Shown here: positions 1 through 8,268 of the stretch, piece after piece | How positions within the stretch are numbered: position 1 is the stretch's first letter | How the letters are laid out: each line of letters begins with the position of its first letter | NCBI GenBank assembly: GCA_028693055.1 | Contig: JAQUWD010000034.1 | Span: forward strand, 1 to 43,239 | Reading direction: 5' to 3' | DNA: 43,239 bases | Origin: Eubacteriales bacterium | GTDB taxonomy: Bacteria > Bacillota > Clostridia > Christensenellales > Aristaeellaceae | Position numbers and translations under genes: made by a program | The notes under the pieces: generated by a model | Databases searched by the model: none | What the model was told of the DNA's origin: nothing | The model's input: the letters and a program-made list of their open reading frames with translations, nothing else

Positions 1-25
1 CTGCGCCCTTTTCAAAAACAACCAT
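1..25 (-). CDS. Start of a DUF2344-type protein (partial)
   Basis: Only the first eight codons lie in the window. An ATG on the minus strand at 25-23 overlaps the TGA of the preceding radical SAM gene by one base (TGATG) and opens a frame reading MVVFEKGA. Proteins of the DUF2344/TIGR03936 family start in a similar way and commonly follow TIGR03960 radical SAM genes in Firmicutes, so this is probably that partner, translationally coupled. The call rests mostly on gene order; the visible sequence is too short to prove it. Confidence 0.45.
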
Positions 26-1869
26 CATTCGCATGCCATGCATAACCCCTTCAAGGTCTGCAAGCCGCAGCCGTTGCAGCCCTCCCGGCAGACTCGCGTT
101 GTTTCGCCCCGCATGGATTTTTCATATTCTCTGCGAAGGAAGCTCTTTGAAATATACGCGTCAATATGATCCCACGGCAGCGTCTCGTCCAGACCGCGCT
201 GACGGTGGGCATAAAAGTCGACGCTTAGGCCGCAATCCTCAAAGGCCTGCAGCCACAGATCATAGCGGAAATACTCGTTCCAGCCGTCCAGCATGCAGCC
301 CAGCTCCCATGCCCGGTACAGCACGTTAGCCAACCGACGGTCACCCACGGCAAAGCATGCCTCGATGCGGCTTACCGCCGAATCATGGTAATTAAAATGA
401 GCGGTTTTAAGGGGTACAAACAAATCCTTCACCATGCGCTGCTTACGTTTGACCTCTTCAGGCTTGTCCTGAGGGCACCATTGGAAGGGGGTAAAGGGCT
501 TGGGTACAAAGACGCTGGCGCTGCACGTAATGCGAAGCCCCTTGGCGCGCTGAGGCTTGGGAATAGCATAATAGGCGGAAGCAGCTTTTTTTGCCAGCTC
601 TGCGATGCCGCATAAATCCTCGTCCGTTTCCGTAGGCAGGCCCGTCATGAAATACAGCTTAACGCCGTTCCAGCCGTTGGCAAAGGCATGGCCCAGCGTA
701 TTCATGAGATCCTCTTCCGTAACGCCCTTATTGATCACGTCCCGCAGGCGCTGGGTTCCCGCCTCCGGCGCAAAGGTCAGGCTGCTCTTTTTAACCCGTT
801 GGGTTTGGCTGAGGGTATCCTGTACAAACTTATCCACCCGAAGACTTGGCAAAGACAAGGATACGCGCTGACTGCCCAGCTCGTCGGTCAACCTTGTGGC
901 TAATTCATTGATATTGGAATAATCGCTGCTGGATAGCGAGGACAGAGAAATTTCTTCGTAGCCCGTATTTTCCACGCTTTGCCGCGCCATGTCGCAAAGG
1001 TTGTCCACACTGCGTTCCCGCACGGGTCGGTACAGCATTCCCGCCTGACAAAAGCGGCAGCCGCGGGTGCAGCCCCGCATGATTTCCAGCATGATACGGT
1101 CAAAAACCACCTGCATATAGGGAACCGGCGGATGGGTGGGACAATAAGCCTTGTCCATATCCGTAAAAATACGCTTATGCACCACGCTGGGGGCGGCGTC
1201 GTCAATAGGCACAAGGCTTTGCAGGGTACCGTCGGGGTTGTAGCTGTCCTGATAAAAAGCAGGCGCATAAACGCCCTCCAGCTTTGCAAGGCGGCGCAGG
1301 CATTCCGTGCGGGATGCGCCTTCCTTCTTCCATTGACGAACCGTGTCCGTCACCTCGATGATGGACTCTTCTCCGTCGCCGATCATAAATGCGTCGATGA
1401 ATTGGCAGAGGGGCTCCGGGTTAAAGGCGCAGGGGCCGCCCGCCACCACAATGGGATCATCCTTCTGCCGAAGGGCCGATTTGACGGGCACCTTTCCCAA
1501 CGAGAGCATCTCCAATATATTGGTGAAGCTCATTTCGTACTGCAATGTGAAGCCGACGATATCAAATTGATGTAAGGCAGTGCGGCTTTCTAAGGAAAAC
1601 AGCGGGATCTGCTCTTTTTTCATTTCCCTCAGCATATCTGCCCAAGGCATACAAACCCGTTCGCACAAGGCGTAGGGTAAATCATTCAGGATCCCGTAAA
1701 GAATTTTCATTCCCAGATGGCTCATCGCCACCTCATAGGTATCGGGAAAACAAAAGGCAAAGGTAACCTCCGCTTCCGAAAAAGGCTTTTGAACAGCGTT
1801 CATTTCGCTACCTGTATATCGCGCGGGCTTTTCCACCCGGGTGAGTAGTTCGTCAATCGTTACGGGCAT
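25..1869 (-). CDS. TIGR03960-family B12-binding radical SAM protein
   Basis: This 614-residue protein has the layout of the TIGR03960 family. The N-terminal part resembles a B12-binding region (residues about 30-200, with FCFPDTYEVAMSHLG and GGPCAFNPEPL). The radical SAM core carries the CX3CX2C cluster motif (CTRGCRFC, about residue 265) that would hold a 4Fe-4S cluster for S-adenosylmethionine cleavage. The C-terminus has an extra cysteine group (CREGCNGCGLQ and a final CMACE) that could bind another metal site. GGGAGG sits nine bases before the ATG. The exact substrate of this family is not known to me; relatives are found beside DUF2344 and ribosomal or RNase genes, which hints at RNA or tRNA modification (inference). 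Confidence 0.9.
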   Translation of the reverse strand: MPVTIDELLTRVEKPARYTGSEMNAVQKPFSEAEVTFAFCFPDTYEVAMSHLGMKILYGILNDLPYALCERVCMPWADMLREMKKEQIPLFSLESRTALHQFDIVGFTLQYEMSFTNILEMLSLGKVPVKSALRQKDDPIVVAGGPCAFNPEPLCQFIDAFMIGDGEESIIEVTDTVRQWKKEGASRTECLRRLAKLEGVYAPAFYQDSYNPDGTLQSLVPIDDAAPSVVHKRIFTDMDKAYCPTHPPVPYMQVVFDRIMLEIMRGCTRGCRFCQAGMLYRPVRERSVDNLCDMARQSVENTGYEEISLSSLSSSDYSNINELATRLTDELGSQRVSLSLPSLRVDKFVQDTLSQTQRVKKSSLTFAPEAGTQRLRDVINKGVTEEDLMNTLGHAFANGWNGVKLYFMTGLPTETDEDLCGIAELAKKAASAYYAIPKPQRAKGLRITCSASVFVPKPFTPFQWCPQDKPEEVKRKQRMVKDLFVPLKTAHFNYHDSAVSRIEACFAVGDRRLANVLYRAWELGCMLDGWNEYFRYDLWLQAFEDCGLSVDFYAHRQRGLDETLPWDHIDAYISKSFLRREYEKSMRGETTRVCREGCNGCGLQTLKGLCMACE

Positions 1870-1899
1870 GTCTCAACCTCCCAATCTGCATACTGAGTT

Positions 1900-1928
1900 A
1901 TGATATCATGACGTGCTCGAGGATGCAA
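1900..1928 (-). promoter_or_regulatory. Probable sigma-A promoter for the radical SAM gene
   Basis: On the minus strand, TTGCAT (1928-1923) and TATCAT (1905-1900) are separated by 17 bases, with TGA directly before the -10 giving an extended -10 (TGnTATCAT). The -35 is weak, so the extended -10 carries most of the call. Confidence 0.45.
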
Positions 1929-2022
1929 GAAATTTGTCAAAAGAATCAGTTTCGCTGTCGGCTGCAGCTGCTGAAAAAAGGATAGATACTAAAGTACGAA
2001 CTAGCCTCTTCTTTTCCTCGTC

Positions 2023-2051
2023 TTGCCTTCCTAATTTCAGTATGCTATACT
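2023..2051 (+). promoter_or_regulatory. Probable sigma-A promoter for the HD nucleotidase operon
   Basis: TTGCCT (2023-2028) and TATACT (2046-2051) are 17 bases apart, and TGC before the hexamer forms an extended -10. The start would leave a leader of about 115 bases before the ATG at 2174. I see no clear riboswitch or attenuator in that leader. Together with the divergent promoter at 1900-1928 this accounts for the gap at 1870-2173. Confidence 0.5.
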
Positions 2052-2173
2052 TTGCATGCTTTTGCGGTTGTCGATTGCAGGGCGTCATTTTTAACCTTCG
2101 ACAGCAACCAAAAGGCCCGTTGGTAATGAGGAAAGCCGCTGAAGCAAGTCAACAAAAAATGGAGGGATGATCT

Positions 2174-2755
2174 ATGTATCCTTTTTTTGCCTATTTAGAT
2201 CGATTAAAGCTGATTAAACGCTGGGGGCTGATGCGTAATACGGAACCAGAAAACGATATGGAGCACAGCATGCAAACCGCCGTAATCGCTCACGGCCTCG
2301 CTCTGCTGGCTCGCGAGCGCTTTGGCCGAGCCGTAAACCCGGAAGCCGTTGTTACCATGGCGCTGTACCATGACGCCAGCGAGGCGATCACCGGGGACTT
2401 ACCCACACCCATTAAATACAGAAATCCCGCCATTCAGGACGCATATCAAGAAATAGAAGCAAAAGCAAGACAGCAGCTGCTGGAAATGCTGCCAAAGGAT
2501 TTGCAGGATGGGCTTTCCGGATATGTACAGCCTGACGAAGACACGCTGGAATGGAAGCTGGTCAAGGCGGCAGATCGAATCAGCGCCTATTTAAAGTGCG
2601 TCGCGGAGGAAAAGCTGGGAAACCGAGAATTCATACAAGCAAAGGAAAGCATACAAATCTATCTGGAGCAAAGCCAGCTGCCTGAGGTGCGGGTCTTTAT
2701 GGAGGAGTTTGTGCCGCCCTACAGCCTGTCGCTAGACGATCTAAGCCGCCTCTAA
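2174..2755 (+). CDS. YfbR-like HD-domain 5'-deoxynucleotidase
   Basis: The 193-residue protein matches the YfbR family, which removes phosphate from deoxynucleoside 5'-monophosphates in pyrimidine salvage. The family signature is clear: LMRNTEPENDMEHSMQTA near residue 20-40 supplies the first metal-binding histidine, and YHDASEAITGDLPTP near residue 68-82 supplies the HD pair; a later aspartate lies in KLVKAADRISAYLKC. The length fits the family (about 200). A GGAGGG site precedes the ATG. The gene is followed closely by a radical SAM gene, probably in one transcript; no functional link between the two is obvious. The protein should be soluble and cytoplasmic. Confidence 0.88.
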   Translation: MYPFFAYLDRLKLIKRWGLMRNTEPENDMEHSMQTAVIAHGLALLARERFGRAVNPEAVVTMALYHDASEAITGDLPTPIKYRNPAIQDAYQEIEAKARQQLLEMLPKDLQDGLSGYVQPDEDTLEWKLVKAADRISAYLKCVAEEKLGNREFIQAKESIQIYLEQSQLPEVRVFMEEFVPPYSLSLDDLSRL

Positions 2756-2783
2756 GCGAGGAGAAATGGGAGGAACTGAGCTA

Positions 2784-3674
2784 ATGATCTGCACTCTTTG
2801 CCCCCGCCGCTGCGGAGCATGGCGGGACGAAAACGAGGGAAACGGTTTCTGTCACATGGGCACCTTGCCCATGGTATCCCGCGCTGCGGTTCACCGCTGG
2901 GAAGAGCCGTGCATCAGTGGAAAGAGGGGCAGCGGAACAATCTTTTTTACAGGCTGCTCTCTAGGCTGCGTGTTTTGCCAAAACGAACGGATCAGTCATC
3001 ACCCGCTGGGACGGCGAATGTCTGTCAGCGAGCTTAGCGAGCTGTTTCGGCGGGTTGAAGAGCTGGGTGTACATAATATCAATCTGGTTACGCCCACACA
3101 TTTTGCCCCGGCAATTTTAGAGGCTCTTTCCATGCGCAAGCCTAGCGTGCCTGTGGTATGGAACTCCAGCGGCTATGAGGCCTTGGAGACAATCCAGGCT
3201 GCAAAAGGGCTAGTAGATGTATATCTGCCGGATTTTAAATATTTTTCGGAAAAAACTGCCGCTGATCTGGCAGACGCGCCGGACTATTTCCCAGTAGCCC
3301 TTGCCGCCATTCAAGCCATGTGCAGCCAAACGGGATTGCCTGTCTATGACGAGGAGGGCATGATGCTCAAGGGCACCATGGTGCGGCACTTAATCCTCCC
3401 GCTACGGATCAATGAAAGCTTGGCGATTTTGGATACCATAGCGGATCAACTCCCAAAGGGTACCCCCGTCAGCTTGATGCGCCAGTATACGCCCATGAAT
3501 GTCACCGAAAAAAAAGGCTTGGATCGTCTCTTGACAGCCCGAGAGTACGCAAGAGTTTTTGATCATATGTTGGCGCTTGGCTTGGACGGTTATGTGCAAG
3601 AGAAAAAGGCTGCCGACAGCGGCTATACGCCTGATTTTATGGATGAGGAAAGCGTTCGCTTGTTTCCGACGTAA
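2784..3674 (+). CDS. PflA-like radical SAM protein (COG1313/PflX type)
   Basis: This protein of about 296 residues belongs to the COG1313 radical SAM group, related to pyruvate formate-lyase activating enzymes. The core cluster motif is GCSLGCVFCQN at about residues 57-67 (CX3CX2C). An N-terminal cysteine set (CTLCPRRCG) and a further CHMG may bind an accessory cluster. An in-frame ATG exists at 2766, but it overlaps the GGGAGG at 2768-2773 that is correctly spaced for the ATG at 2784, so I prefer 2784. No glycyl radical enzyme is encoded nearby, so the partner is unknown. Family assignment is firm; the reaction is not. Confidence 0.85.
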   Translation: MICTLCPRRCGAWRDENEGNGFCHMGTLPMVSRAAVHRWEEPCISGKRGSGTIFFTGCSLGCVFCQNERISHHPLGRRMSVSELSELFRRVEELGVHNINLVTPTHFAPAILEALSMRKPSVPVVWNSSGYEALETIQAAKGLVDVYLPDFKYFSEKTAADLADAPDYFPVALAAIQAMCSQTGLPVYDEEGMMLKGTMVRHLILPLRINESLAILDTIADQLPKGTPVSLMRQYTPMNVTEKKGLDRLLTAREYARVFDHMLALGLDGYVQEKKAADSGYTPDFMDEESVRLFPT

Positions 3675-3754
3675 CGTTTTTCTATAGAAGCATCAAAACG
3701 GATTCTGTTGTCTATCATTTCACAAAAACAAGGCTTTCATTAAATAGGAATTCT

Positions 3755-3785
3755 CGCATACCAACCCGTTCTTTTCGCCATACTG
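3755..3785 (+). promoter_or_regulatory. Sigma-G/sigma-F-like forespore promoter of the spoVA block
   Basis: CGCATA (3755-3760) and CATACTG (3779-3785) are 18 bases apart. This is close to the forespore consensus TGAATA and CATACTA (four of six and six of seven positions). spoVA operons are known members of the sigma-G regulon, so position and family agree. The call comes from inspection only. Confidence 0.5.
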
Positions 3786-3808
3786 GTGGGGAAAGGACGG
3801 TTTTTTGC

Positions 3809-3955
3809 ATGCAGCACAGCCATCAGCAGTTCATTCCAAACGATTTGCAGCCGCGCCCACGTCCCTCCGACCGAGAGATTTATCTGCGTCCCGCTTCCAC
3901 AGCTCATTTGGAGCGAAGCGATAACGGCATAACGGAAGGAGAGCTTCGGAAATGA
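3809..3955 (+). CDS. Small 48-residue ORF overlapping spoVAC start
   Basis: An ATG at 3809 opens a 48-codon frame that ends with TGA at 3953-3955, sharing ATGA with the spoVAC start (4-base overlap, a typical coupling arrangement). It lies wholly between the forespore-type promoter and spoVAC. The upstream GGGGAAAGGA could serve as ribosome binding site, about 12 bases away. The product starts MQHSHQQFIPND, has an RPRPSDREIYLRP stretch, is hydrophilic and has no membrane segment. I do not recognise it. It may be a small forespore protein or just a leader peptide coupling spoVAC translation. Confidence 0.45.
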   Translation: MQHSHQQFIPNDLQPRPRPSDREIYLRPASTAHLERSDNGITEGELRK

Positions 3956-4410
3956 ATAGGCAAAGGGTGCATTCCGATCCAAAGCATTATTCCCAACTAA
4001 CGGATCAATTCTCCCCGCCCAGTAAAATTGGCATGGGGCTGTTCAACGCCTTTTGGGTAGGCGGCTTGATTTGCGTACTGGGGCAGGCGCTATGCGACGT
4101 TGGCGTACAGCTGATGAAAATGACTGCACGAGACGCAAGCAGCTTTGCCAGTATTATTCTTGTGTTTCTAACGGCTCTTTTAACAGGTTTGGGCGTATTT
4201 GACAAAATCGGAAAACTTGCCGGCGCCGGTTCCTTTGTTCCCATTACAGGCTTTGCTAACGCTATGGTCTCCCCTGCTCTTGAATTTCGACGGGAGGGAC
4301 TGGTGCTGGGTCTAGGTGCAAAGCTTTTCACCATCGCTGGGCCGGTGCTTGTCTATGGCGTGAGCACGTCGGTGATCGTGGGGGTCATTTTTGCCTTGTT
4401 TATTTATTAA
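3952..4410 (+). CDS. spoVAC: Stage V sporulation protein AC
   Basis: The 152-residue protein is a clear SpoVAC: WVGGLICVLGQAL near residue 35, then DKIGKLAGAGSFVPITGFANAM and LEFRREGLVLGLGAKLF, all strongly conserved in the family. It has about four hydrophobic segments. SpoVAC sits in the inner forespore membrane and takes part in moving dipicolinic acid into the forespore and out at germination; B. subtilis SpoVAC behaves as a mechanosensitive channel. GAAGGAG precedes the ATG. The gene overlaps the small ORF before it and is followed 17 bases later by spoVAD. Length and domain are normal, so this gene appears intact. Confidence 0.95.
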   Translation: MNRQRVHSDPKHYSQLTDQFSPPSKIGMGLFNAFWVGGLICVLGQALCDVGVQLMKMTARDASSFASIILVFLTALLTGLGVFDKIGKLAGAGSFVPITGFANAMVSPALEFRREGLVLGLGAKLFTIAGPVLVYGVSTSVIVGVIFALFIY

Positions 4411-4427
4411 GGCGAAGGAGAATGGCA

Positions 4428-5408
4428 ATGGATTCAAAACGACTCGGACAACAAACCATCGAGCTTCCCTCCCGCCCGTCGCTATGCGGCAATGCGTCCT
4501 TCGTTGGCAAAAAGGAGGGAGAAGGACCACTGGCGGCTTGCTTCGACCATATTGCTAAGGATGAGCTTTATGGTCAGGAAAGCTTTGAATTAGCGGAAAA
4601 GCAGCTCTATTTGGACGCGATCCATGCCGCTATCGAAAAGGGTGGCTCCAAGGTAGAAAACGTTCAGTTTTTACTGGGCGGCGATTTGCTAAACCAGATC
4701 ATTACCGCCTCTTTTTCCGCGCGGGAGCTAGGTATCCCCTTTATTGGGCTCTATGGAGCCTGTTCTACCATGTCGGAAAGCCTCTGCTTAGGCGGTATGC
4801 TCTTGGATGGCGGTCATGCCCAGCAGGTCGTATGCGCGGCGAGCAGTCATTTCTGCACGGCGGAACGTCAGTACCGCTACCCTCTTGAATTTGGTTCGCA
4901 GCGTCCCCCTAGCGCCCAATGGACGGTGACGGGTACGGGAGCCACGCTTTTATCAAGCGTTCCTGCTGTCAAACCGTTAGCGCAGATTGCGCGCGTCTGT
5001 ATGGGACGTGTGATTGATCTTGGCATTACCGACGCAAACAATATGGGGGCTGCAATGGCCCCCGTTAGTGTTAATATAGGGCCATGCTTTCCACGGGCGA
5101 GCCGCAAGGAGGAACGGCAGGCTGGCGACCTATGGAGCCTAAGCGTCTATAGCGGCCGAAATAATGGAAACCGCAGAAAGCAAAGCAAAAAAGATGGCGG
5201 TATAGGACGCTTTAAACCGATAGCACGCAAGATTTTGCAAAATGATGTTGAAATTTCTGGATTAACCATGTATAATCAAAAAGTTAGAGGAAGGACGGAC
5301 GTCGGGGAAAGGGTTCCGCCGATGCTTCGTCCATATCATGAGGAGGAAAAAAACAGCTATGACCAAGTACGTTTACCTGTTCAAAGAGGGCAACGCCAAC
5401 ATGCGTGA
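4428..5408 (+). pseudogene. spoVAD: spoVAD, disrupted: C-terminal third lost
   Basis: Residues 1-212 are a good SpoVAD (EGPLAACFDH, GGDLLNQIITASF, GACSTMSESLCLGG, SSHFCTAERQYRYP, GRVIDLGITDANNMGAAMAP). SpoVAD is a thiolase-like protein that binds dipicolinic acid and is normally about 338 residues. After AMAP (base 5063) the homology stops; the frame runs on through unrelated, lysine- and arginine-rich sequence and would overlap the ppdK start at 5359. The missing part holds the conserved C-terminal TGDLG and HNDCG regions. spoVAE, which should follow, is absent. The preferred start is ATG 4428 (AAGGAG seven bases upstream) rather than 4422. It could be a genuine deletion or a misjoin in assembly. 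Confidence 0.75.
5248..5276 (+). promoter_or_regulatory. Sigma-A promoter of ppdK
   Basis: TTGAAA (5248-5253) and a perfect TATAAT (5271-5276) are 17 bases apart. Transcription would start near 5283 and leave a leader of about 75 bases with AGGAGG at 5341-5346. The promoter lies inside the spurious C-terminal extension of the spoVAD frame, which supports that extension being non-coding. Confidence 0.75.
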
Positions 5409-7986
5409 GCTGCTGGGCGGCAAGGGCGCCAATTTGGCCGAAATGACCAACATTGGCCTGCCGGTACCCCAAGGCTTCACCATTTCCACGGAGGCTTGCA
5501 CTCGCTATTACACGGACGGAAAGAAAATCGCTCCCGAAATTGAGGAGCAGATTTACGCCGCTCTTGCCCAGACCGAAGCGATGGTTGGTAAAAAATTCGG
5601 CGACGAGAACGATCCTTGGCTGGTATCCGTGCGCTCCGGCGCTCGCGCTTCCATGCCCGGCATGATGGACACCATTTTGAATCTAGGCTTAAACGACGTG
5701 TCCGTTAAAGGCCTAGCGAAGCTGACCGGCAACGAGCATTTCGCTTATGACGCTTATCGCCGCTTCATCGCCATGTTCTCCGACGTGGTTATGGAAATCG
5801 AAAAGCGCAACTTTGAGGATGTGCTGGACGAGTTCAAGAGCAAAAAGAACGTTAAGTTCGACCGCGACCTGACCGCCGACGACCTCAAAGAGGTTGTCAA
5901 TCGCTTTAAAGCCATCTACCAAGAGAAAAAGGGCGAGGCTTTCCCCCAGAACCCCAAGGATCAGCTGATGGAATCCATCAAGGCTGTTTTCCGTAGCTGG
6001 GACAACCCCCGCGCCAACTACTACCGCCGCATGAACGACATCCCCGGCGATTGGGGCACCGCCGTCAACGTGCAGTCGATGGTATTCGGCAACATGGGCG
6101 AAACCTCCGGCACCGGCGTTGCCTTTACCCGTAACCCCTCCACTGGCGAGAAGAAGCTGTACGGCGAGTACCTGCTGAACGCTCAGGGCGAGGACGTGGT
6201 TGCCGGTATCCGCACCCCCCAGCCCATCGCTCAGCTGCAGGAGCAAATGCCTGAAGTGTACCAGCAGTTCACCGATATCGCCGCCAATTTGGAGAACCAT
6301 TATCGCGATATGCAGGATATGGAGTACACCATCGAGCGCGGTAAGCTATACATGCTACAGACCCGTAACGGCAAGCGCACCGCCGCCGCGGCTTTGAAAA
6401 TCGCCGTGGATTTGGTTGACGAGGGAATGCTCACCGAGAAGGAAGCCGTCCTGAAGGTGGAGCCCAAGCAGCTGGATACCCTGCTGCACCCCAACTTTGA
6501 CGCTGCCGCCATCAAGAAAGCGCCCGTGATTGCCAAGGGCTTGCCCGCCTCCCCCGGCGCTGCCACCGGCGGTATCTATTTCACCGCTGACGAAGCGGCA
6601 CAGCACGGCAAGAACAAGGAAAAGGTTATTCTGGTGCGCCGCGAGACCACGCCCGAGGATATCGAAGGCATGGATTTCTCTCAGGGCATCCTGACCGTAT
6701 TCGGCGGCATGACCTCCCACGCGGCGGTTGTTGCTCGCGGCATGGGCCGCGCGGCTGTGGTTGGCTGCGGCGAGCTGAAAATTGATGAAAAAGCCAAGAC
6801 CATGACCGTTGGCGAAAAGGTCTACCATGAAGGCGACTTCATCTCTTTGGACGGCTCCACCGGTAATATTTACGACGGCATGATCGCCACCGTAGAGGCT
6901 TCCATTTCTGGCGATTTCGCCAAGTTCATGAGCTGGGCCGACGCTGCCCGCACCTTGAGCGTGCGCACCAACGCCGATACGCCCCGCGACACCAAGAAGG
7001 CCGTTGAGTTCGGCGCCGAGGGCATTGGTCTGTGCCGTACCGAGCATATGTTCTTCGAAGCTGACCGTATCGCGGCTGTCCGCGAAATGATTTTGGCTGA
7101 CACCGAGGCGCAGCGCCGTAAGGCTCTAGCCAAGATCGAGCCGATGCAGCAGGGCGACTTTGAAGCCATGTACAAGGCTTTGGAAGGCCGTCCGATGACC
7201 GTTCGTTATCTGGATCCGCCTCTGCATGAGTTCCTGCCCCAGAAGGACATGGTGGAAGAAATTGCCGCTTTGGCCAAGGAGCTGAACACCACCAGCGAGA
7301 AGATCATTGCCAAGATTGAAGCTCTGCACGAGTTCAACCCCATGATGGGCCATCGTGGCTGCCGTCTGGCTGTCACCTATCCCGAAATTGCCGAGATGCA
7401 GACCCGCGCCGTATTGCAGGCCGCTATCAAGGTAACCAAGGAATGCGGCTACACCATCGTGCCCGAGATCATGATCCCGCTGGTTGGCTCCAAGAAGGAG
7501 CTGGCCTATGTAAAGAAGATCGTGACCGATACCGCCGCCAAGGTCTTTGAAGAGCAGGGCGTGAAGCTAGATTACCATGTCGGCACCATGATCGAGATTC
7601 CTCGCGCCGCCGTAACTGCCGATGAAATTGCTGAGGAGGCCGAGTTCTTCTCCTTCGGTACCAACGACCTTACCCAGATGACCTTCGGCTTCAGCCGTGA
7701 TGACGCCGGCAAATTCTTGGACAGCTACTACGAAGCCAAGATTTTCGAAAGCGATCCCTTCGCTCGTCTGGATCAGGGCGGCGTAGGCAAGCTGGTCAGA
7801 ATGGCTGCCGATCTGGGCCGCAAGACCCGCCCCAACATCAAGCTAGGCATCTGCGGCGAGCATGGCGGAGATCCCAGCACCATCGAGTTCTGCCACAACA
7901 TTGGCTTGAACTACGTGAGCTGCTCTCCCTTCCGTGTACCGATCGCGCGTCTGGCTGCCGCTCAGGCCGCTATCAAGAGCAAGTAA
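5359..7986 (+). CDS. ppdK: Pyruvate, phosphate dikinase
   Basis: The 875-residue protein interconverts pyruvate, ATP and phosphate with phosphoenolpyruvate, AMP and pyrophosphate in central metabolism. All parts are visible: the N-terminal ATP-grasp domain (LLGGKGANLAEMTNIGLPVP; VSVRSGARASMPGMMDT), the phosphohistidine domain (GGMTSHAAVVARGMGRAAVVG, with the catalytic His), and the C-terminal PEP/pyruvate barrel (GTNDLTQMTFGFSRDD; GICGEHGGDP with the catalytic Cys). The start at 5359 is set by AGGAGG at 5341 and by family alignment; the frame is open seven codons further up. Codon use is strongly biased to C- and G-ending codons (GCC, ACC, AAG), unlike its neighbours, as expected for a highly expressed gene. 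It produces or uses pyrophosphate, as does the hppA product at 25745-27784. Confidence 0.97.
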   Translation: MTKYVYLFKEGNANMRELLGGKGANLAEMTNIGLPVPQGFTISTEACTRYYTDGKKIAPEIEEQIYAALAQTEAMVGKKFGDENDPWLVSVRSGARASMPGMMDTILNLGLNDVSVKGLAKLTGNEHFAYDAYRRFIAMFSDVVMEIEKRNFEDVLDEFKSKKNVKFDRDLTADDLKEVVNRFKAIYQEKKGEAFPQNPKDQLMESIKAVFRSWDNPRANYYRRMNDIPGDWGTAVNVQSMVFGNMGETSGTGVAFTRNPSTGEKKLYGEYLLNAQGEDVVAGIRTPQPIAQLQEQMPEVYQQFTDIAANLENHYRDMQDMEYTIERGKLYMLQTRNGKRTAAAALKIAVDLVDEGMLTEKEAVLKVEPKQLDTLLHPNFDAAAIKKAPVIAKGLPASPGAATGGIYFTADEAAQHGKNKEKVILVRRETTPEDIEGMDFSQGILTVFGGMTSHAAVVARGMGRAAVVGCGELKIDEKAKTMTVGEKVYHEGDFISLDGSTGNIYDGMIATVEASISGDFAKFMSWADAARTLSVRTNADTPRDTKKAVEFGAEGIGLCRTEHMFFEADRIAAVREMILADTEAQRRKALAKIEPMQQGDFEAMYKALEGRPMTVRYLDPPLHEFLPQKDMVEEIAALAKELNTTSEKIIAKIEALHEFNPMMGHRGCRLAVTYPEIAEMQTRAVLQAAIKVTKECGYTIVPEIMIPLVGSKKELAYVKKIVTDTAAKVFEEQGVKLDYHVGTMIEIPRAAVTADEIAEEAEFFSFGTNDLTQMTFGFSRDDAGKFLDSYYEAKIFESDPFARLDQGGVGKLVRMAADLGRKTRPNIKLGICGEHGGDPSTIEFCHNIGLNYVSCSPFRVPIARLAAAQAAIKSK

Positions 7987-8016
7987 GTAATAGAGCTGTA
8001 GTTGCAGCTTAAAGAA

Positions 8017-8247
8017 AGCAGCGTATCATTAGCAATAATGATACGCTGCTCTAGTTGTCGAAAACCTCTTGAGAGGGTGTCGGGGGAGCCCGTAGGCTAC
8101 CCTGACTGCATTCGTATCGACCGGCTTTGCCGGTCGGACGGGCAGTTTGCGGCAAAGCCGCAAACATTACCCGTAACTGGCGAAAAAGCGCATAGCGCTT
8201 TTTTGACACGCTGAGCAGCGTATCATTAGCAATAATGATACGCTGCT
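8017..8247. repeat. Hairpin cassette bounded by two identical 34-nt hairpins
   Basis: Bases 8017-8050 and 8214-8247 are identical: a perfect 15-bp stem (AGCAGCGTATCATTA and its complement) closed by a GCAA tetraloop. Between them lie three more perfect hairpins: 8118-8136 (8-bp stem, TTT loop), 8145-8165 (9-bp stem, AAA loop, enclosed by ACGGG/CCCGT) and 8183-8203 (9-bp stem, ATA loop). No ORF with a ribosome binding site is present. The arrangement resembles an interspersed palindromic element or a structured RNA more than a simple terminator. It spans most of the gap between ppdK and the next gene. Confidence 0.7.
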
Positions 8248-8251
8248 TTTT
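8214..8251 (+). terminator. Rho-independent terminator (second hairpin copy)
   Basis: The second copy of the 15-bp stem with GCAA loop is followed directly by a T run (TTTTT from 8247), so it can act as a terminator. The first copy at 8017-8050 is followed by CTAG and lacks a T run, so it should not terminate by the same mechanism. Confidence 0.7.
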
Positions 8252-8268
8252 CAAAGGAGGCTCTAGCC

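Noticed and set aside
979..1575. 198-codon plus-strand open frame inside the radical SAM gene
   Set aside because: It is antisense to a well-recognised protein, has no ribosome binding site, and its product resembles nothing; it is a shadow of coding bias.
3740..3982. 80-codon minus-strand frame across the spoVAC upstream region
   Set aside because: It runs against the forespore promoter and the small ORF and has no ribosome binding site.
5083..5151. Short frame MLSTGEPQGGTAGWRPMEP after the spoVAD break
   Set aside because: It looks somewhat like a protein end, but is only 22 codons, has stops just upstream and matches nothing I recognise, so I did not list it as a gene.
5713..7047. Long antisense open frames across ppdK (5713-6300 and 6355-7047)
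   Set aside because: ppdK is very rich in C- and G-ending codons, which removes stops on the other strand. The products are low-complexity (Ala, Gly, Val rich).
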